DNA from: Jutongia hominis
GTDB lineage: Bacteria > Bacillota > Clostridia > Lachnospirales > Lachnospiraceae
DNA length: 17,392 bases
Assembly (NCBI RefSeq): GCF_014384965.1
Contig: NZ_JACRSW010000018.1
Coordinates: forward strand, 1 to 17,392
Direction: 5' to 3'
Shown here: positions 14,593 to 17,392 of the stretch, piece after piece
Numbering within the stretch: the first letter of the stretch is position 1
Layout of the letters: each line of letters starts with the position of its first letter
Notes under the pieces: generated by a model
Database searches by the model: none
Told to the model about the DNA's origin: nothing
What the model saw: the letters and a program-made list of their open reading frames with translations, nothing else
Position numbers and translations under genes: made by a program

Positions 14593-15720
14593 ATGGAATT
14601 ACCTTATTCGGAAGAACTGAACATAGGACATTTAAGCAAATTGTTTGGGAAAACAACAAATTGTTATAAATTTTTTTGGTTCCAGGCAATCCTTAGAAAG
14701 TTAGATGGTATACATAACAGATTTACCTTTGAGGAATTGATCAATGAAATGATTGTCGATGCATGGTATATGGTGACGGAATATCATCTGAGACTCGGAC
14801 CGATCGGCAGTAAAGATAACTTAGAAGAAATTGCAAAATATATTCATGAAAACTATCATATTCGTTCGACTGAAAAAAGAGACAAACTGATGGAATTTCT
14901 TCAAACTACAGAAGATAAAAATATCAAAAAATACAAATTAGATTTGATCAGATATGTTCCCTATAAATTACAAGTTCCTTTTTATGATGAAATCCACATT
15001 GACCATAGCACATGGTGCGGATCAAAAGAAAAATTAACAAATAAAATCAATAGTCAAAAAAGGCTGATCTATTATTTTGCTTTATATTCCGGGCTTAATA
15101 CGATAATAGAGATAGATGCCTTGTGGGCAGCGTATTTGTTAAAACATAAGGAAATTATAAAAGGCTGGACGCAGTTGAGTTTAATACACTATCTTCAAAA
15201 TAAAAATCCAAGCGTGCCGGGAATTGCGGATAAATTAGAGCATCGCAATACGAGAGGAGACACGGAAAGAGTAAGGAAATATTGGCAATTGATCATACAA
15301 AAGGATCCCTCTTTAACAGATATTTATGGGAAAATTGATCTGAAAGATGTGTCGATTTCCGTTGATCATTTTATTCCATGGCAATACGTTGCCCATGATG
15401 AATTATGGAATTTGCATCCCACAACGCAATCAATTAACAGCAGCAAGAACAATTCTTTGCCAGCTTGGGAACTGTATTTTGAGAAACTCGGTGGTTTGGA
15501 ATACAGGGCATATGAATTGAAAAAAGAGCATCCCGAAGTGAAAGAAACATTTCAAAAGATCGCACCGTATCATTTGAATAATCAAGAAATTCGAAATCAA
15601 TTATATGAGGATGGTCTGGATCGTAATTCTTTTATTTCGAGACTGGAACACGTGATCCGACCGATTTATGAGGCAGCACAATTGTCCGGGTTTAAAGAGT
15701 GGGTGTATAGGGAGAAGTAG
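14593..15720 (+). CDS. HNH endonuclease family protein
   Basis: The 375-residue protein is read from ATG 14593, six bases after GAGGGG; ATG 14587 would touch that site. The N-terminal half is helical (NIGHLSKLFGKTTNCYKFFW, then FEELINEMIVDAWYMV) and looks like a DNA- or partner-binding region. The nuclease core lies at about 257-295 in the numbering from 14587: SVDHFIPWQY, then ELWNLHPTT, then INSSKNNSLP, giving the H261, N275 and N284/N288 positions of an HNH beta-beta-alpha-metal fold. No zinc-binding CxxC pair is seen. Helices follow to the end. It is 26 bp upstream of the WYL gene on the same strand, so it is probably co-transcribed. HNH genes in such settings often belong to anti-phage systems; the exact target is not evident. 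Confidence 0.8.
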   Translation: MELPYSEELNIGHLSKLFGKTTNCYKFFWFQAILRKLDGIHNRFTFEELINEMIVDAWYMVTEYHLRLGPIGSKDNLEEIAKYIHENYHIRSTEKRDKLMEFLQTTEDKNIKKYKLDLIRYVPYKLQVPFYDEIHIDHSTWCGSKEKLTNKINSQKRLIYYFALYSGLNTIIEIDALWAAYLLKHKEIIKGWTQLSLIHYLQNKNPSVPGIADKLEHRNTRGDTERVRKYWQLIIQKDPSLTDIYGKIDLKDVSISVDHFIPWQYVAHDELWNLHPTTQSINSSKNNSLPAWELYFEKLGGLEYRAYELKKEHPEVKETFQKIAPYHLNNQEIRNQLYEDGLDRNSFISRLEHVIRPIYEAAQLSGFKEWVYREK

Positions 15721-15746
15721 GATTCAATAAAGGTGGGAGAGAGATA

Positions 15747-16985
15747 ATGGCATATAAGGAACTTATAAAGAAATTTAATTGTATTCGTGATTATATGCGA
15801 GAATTTTATGTATATGGTTTCAAAAGTAGGGGTGAATATACAGAAAAAAGTGCACGATCTTATGATAATGAAAAGCGTCGGATAGAAAGCTGGCTTGGTG
15901 ATTATATGCAGTTTCGTCAGACCTCAGAAGGTAAAAACATTTTTATTTCCATTGATAGCCGAGTGGTTGGTCATAATCCCCTTTATAAAGCCTGGAAAGC
16001 TAAGAGCTTCACGGATGGAGATATTACACTTCATTTTATATTATTTGATATTTTAAGTTCGCCGGATGTTAGTTTGACTACAGGTGAGATAGCAAAACAA
16101 ATTGATGAATATGTATATCAATTTTCAAAACCAAGAATATTTGATGAATCCACTATAAGAAAAAAACTTCGGGAGTACATTAGTGAGGGGCTTTTACATG
16201 CAGAGCGACAGGGAAAAGCGGTTTATTATAGTCGTTTCAGGGAAGAGTTCTCTCTTAATCTGGATTTATTAGATTATTTTTCGGAAGTAATGCCTTGTGG
16301 GGTAATTGGCTCATTTTTATTAGATAAAGTGGAAAAACATCAAAGTCATTTTGCTTTTAAACATCATTATATAACAGAAACAATGGATAGTGACATTCTT
16401 TGCTTGTTGTTTATGGCAATTAGGGAAAAATGTACGGTTGTGCTTGAAATATTTAATAAGAAAAAAAACAAGACTTCTATAAGTCATGTGGTACCACTTA
16501 AAATTCGAATCAGTGTTCAGGGCGGTCGCCAATATCTTATGGGATATACGTTAGACTATCGGGAGATCAATGCATTTCGAATAGATAATATTGTAAGCGT
16601 AAAGTTTGGGGAAAGATGTGATCGGTTTGAGCAATATGAAGAGCAGTTTGGAAAAATATCACCTTATATTTGGGGGGTTAATACTAAAAATTCCGTAGGA
16701 GAACAATTGGAACATGTAGAATTTATAGTATATTATAAAGATGATGAACAGCATATTCGTAATCGATTAGAGAGAGAGAAACGCTGTGGAACAGTAATAC
16801 ATATGGATAATAATCATAGTAAATTTGTAGTGGATGTATTTGATAGCAATGAATTGATTCCATGGATAAGAACATTTATATGTCGGATTATAGATCTACA
16901 TTTTTCAAATAAAGATTTAGAGAATAAATTCAGAGGGGATATGGATACCATGTATGAGTTATATGGTGTTGGAGGTGATGATTAA
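15747..16985 (+). CDS. WYL-domain transcriptional regulator
   Basis: The 412-residue protein has an N-terminal helical part with a winged helix-turn-helix at about 90-165 (GEIAKQIDEYV, then STIRKKLREYISEGLL). A WYL domain spans about 215-295, with the ligand strand ISVQGGRQYLMGY (255-267) and NAFRIDNIVSVKF (275-287). A WCX-type C-terminal extension follows (about 320-405), ending LENKFRGDMDTMYELYG. WYL proteins bind single-stranded nucleic acid or other ligands and often switch phage-defence operons. A purine-rich ribosome site (GGTGGGAGAGAG) precedes ATG 15747. Its stop is directly followed by ATG 16986 of the next gene, so the pair is tightly coupled. It may repress or activate the HNH gene; no operator repeat was found upstream of 14593. 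Confidence 0.85.
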   Translation: MAYKELIKKFNCIRDYMREFYVYGFKSRGEYTEKSARSYDNEKRRIESWLGDYMQFRQTSEGKNIFISIDSRVVGHNPLYKAWKAKSFTDGDITLHFILFDILSSPDVSLTTGEIAKQIDEYVYQFSKPRIFDESTIRKKLREYISEGLLHAERQGKAVYYSRFREEFSLNLDLLDYFSEVMPCGVIGSFLLDKVEKHQSHFAFKHHYITETMDSDILCLLFMAIREKCTVVLEIFNKKKNKTSISHVVPLKIRISVQGGRQYLMGYTLDYREINAFRIDNIVSVKFGERCDRFEQYEEQFGKISPYIWGVNTKNSVGEQLEHVEFIVYYKDDEQHIRNRLEREKRCGTVIHMDNNHSKFVVDVFDSNELIPWIRTFICRIIDLHFSNKDLENKFRGDMDTMYELYGVGGDD

Positions 16986-17306
16986 ATGCTGTTTAGTGAA
17001 ATATATAGTGCATATTACAATGCTGTAGCCGCTATATTGACAGAAGCAGTTGTTCATCCGGTGATGGATGAAGAATTAATAAATATTATTGAAAAGTATG
17101 CATTTGAAGAAAGTAAGTTTGTTATATTGGAAGAATTAAAAAAAGAAAAATGGCAGCTAATTAGAAAAGATGGAACTACACCAATAAAAAATAAACCAAC
17201 AATGCCACTTACTCTTTTGCAAAAAAGATGGTTAAAAGCAGTTATGAGTGATCCCAGAATTCAGTTGTTCGGGGAGACCAGCTATGAAAAGTCAACCATA
17301 AATTAG
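16986..17306 (+). pseudogene. N-terminal third of a second WYL-domain protein (broken)
   Basis: The ATG follows the previous stop without a gap. The text FSEIYSAYYNAVAAILTEAV, then ELINIIEKYAFEES, WQLIRKDGTTPIKNKPTMPL and TLLQKRWLKAVMSDPRIQLF matches the N-terminal region of the second protein in tandem WYL gene pairs of Clostridia, as I recall it: an all-helical region ending in LTxLQKRWLKAIxxDPRIxLF. Such proteins run to about 300 residues, with the WYL domain afterwards. Here, after FGE, the frame becomes TSYEKSTIN and stops. No WYL domain text is found in any frame up to the window end. It is therefore probably interrupted, though a natural short version cannot be ruled out. Confidence 0.6.
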
Positions 17307-17355
17307 CAAAAAATTTCTTTTTCATATCGGTGGTAAAAAAGGGTAACTTTAATAG

Positions 17356-17376
17356 AGCTCCCTTAGGGTGCTTTTT
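17356..17376 (+). terminator. Hairpin with T-run near the right edge
   Basis: AGCTCCC pairs with GGGTGCT across TTA, with one T-T mismatch, and five Ts follow. It may end the HNH-WYL transcript or be the subterminal hairpin of an inserted element, since the broken WYL gene ends about 50 bases earlier. Confidence 0.4.
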
Positions 17377-17392
17377 CAAAATCTATCGATAT

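Overview
The window is AT-rich DNA of an anaerobic Firmicute, most likely a gut Lachnospiraceae (Clostridia). This rests on the codon usage, the AGGAGG-type ribosome sites and the protein families: an EcoEI-like HsdR, an OPT transporter followed by PqqD, ThiT, WYL regulators, and ICE-type VirB4 and YhcG relics. No ribosomal RNA, tRNA, CRISPR array or complete insertion sequence was seen.

Layout. (1) 1-4650 is an accessory region between two parts of a type I restriction-modification locus. It opens with the last codons of an hsdS specificity gene. A divergent cassette follows (araC-type regulator on the minus strand; a 73-aa protein and an MFS transporter on the plus strand), bracketed by two decayed copies of one unidentified gene. 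Next come a strong hairpin terminator, an 80-nt element that folds on paper into a three-way junction, and relics: the end of a VirB4/TraE conjugation ATPase, a YhcG/DUF1016 fragment and a DUF234 ATPase fragment with a nonsense codon. (2) 4652-7996 is an intact hsdR-type restriction subunit with its own promoter. (3) 8022-10909 is a likely two-gene operon: a glycoside hydrolase family 2 enzyme carrying the NxK motif of beta-glucuronidases, and an ArsB/SLC13-type permease. (4) 10910-13770 holds a long regulatory leader, an OPT oligopeptide transporter, an overlapping PqqD-like protein and a terminator. (5) 13771-14592 holds a 52-aa hypothetical protein and the C-terminal stub of the thiamine transporter ThiT. 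(6) 14593-17306 holds an HNH nuclease gene, a WYL-domain regulator and the first third of a second WYL gene, which loses family similarity near what may be a mobile-element edge.

How it fits together. The two ends look like a defence island: type I R-M plus relics of R-M-associated and conjugative genes at the left, and an HNH nuclease with WYL regulators at the right. The middle looks metabolic: sugar-conjugate hydrolysis and uptake, and peptide uptake. The best candidates for something undescribed are the HNH-WYL-WYL' module, the OPT-PqqD pair, the 80-nt structured element, and the cassette bracketed by decayed repeats. All functional calls come from reading motifs by eye; no database search was run.
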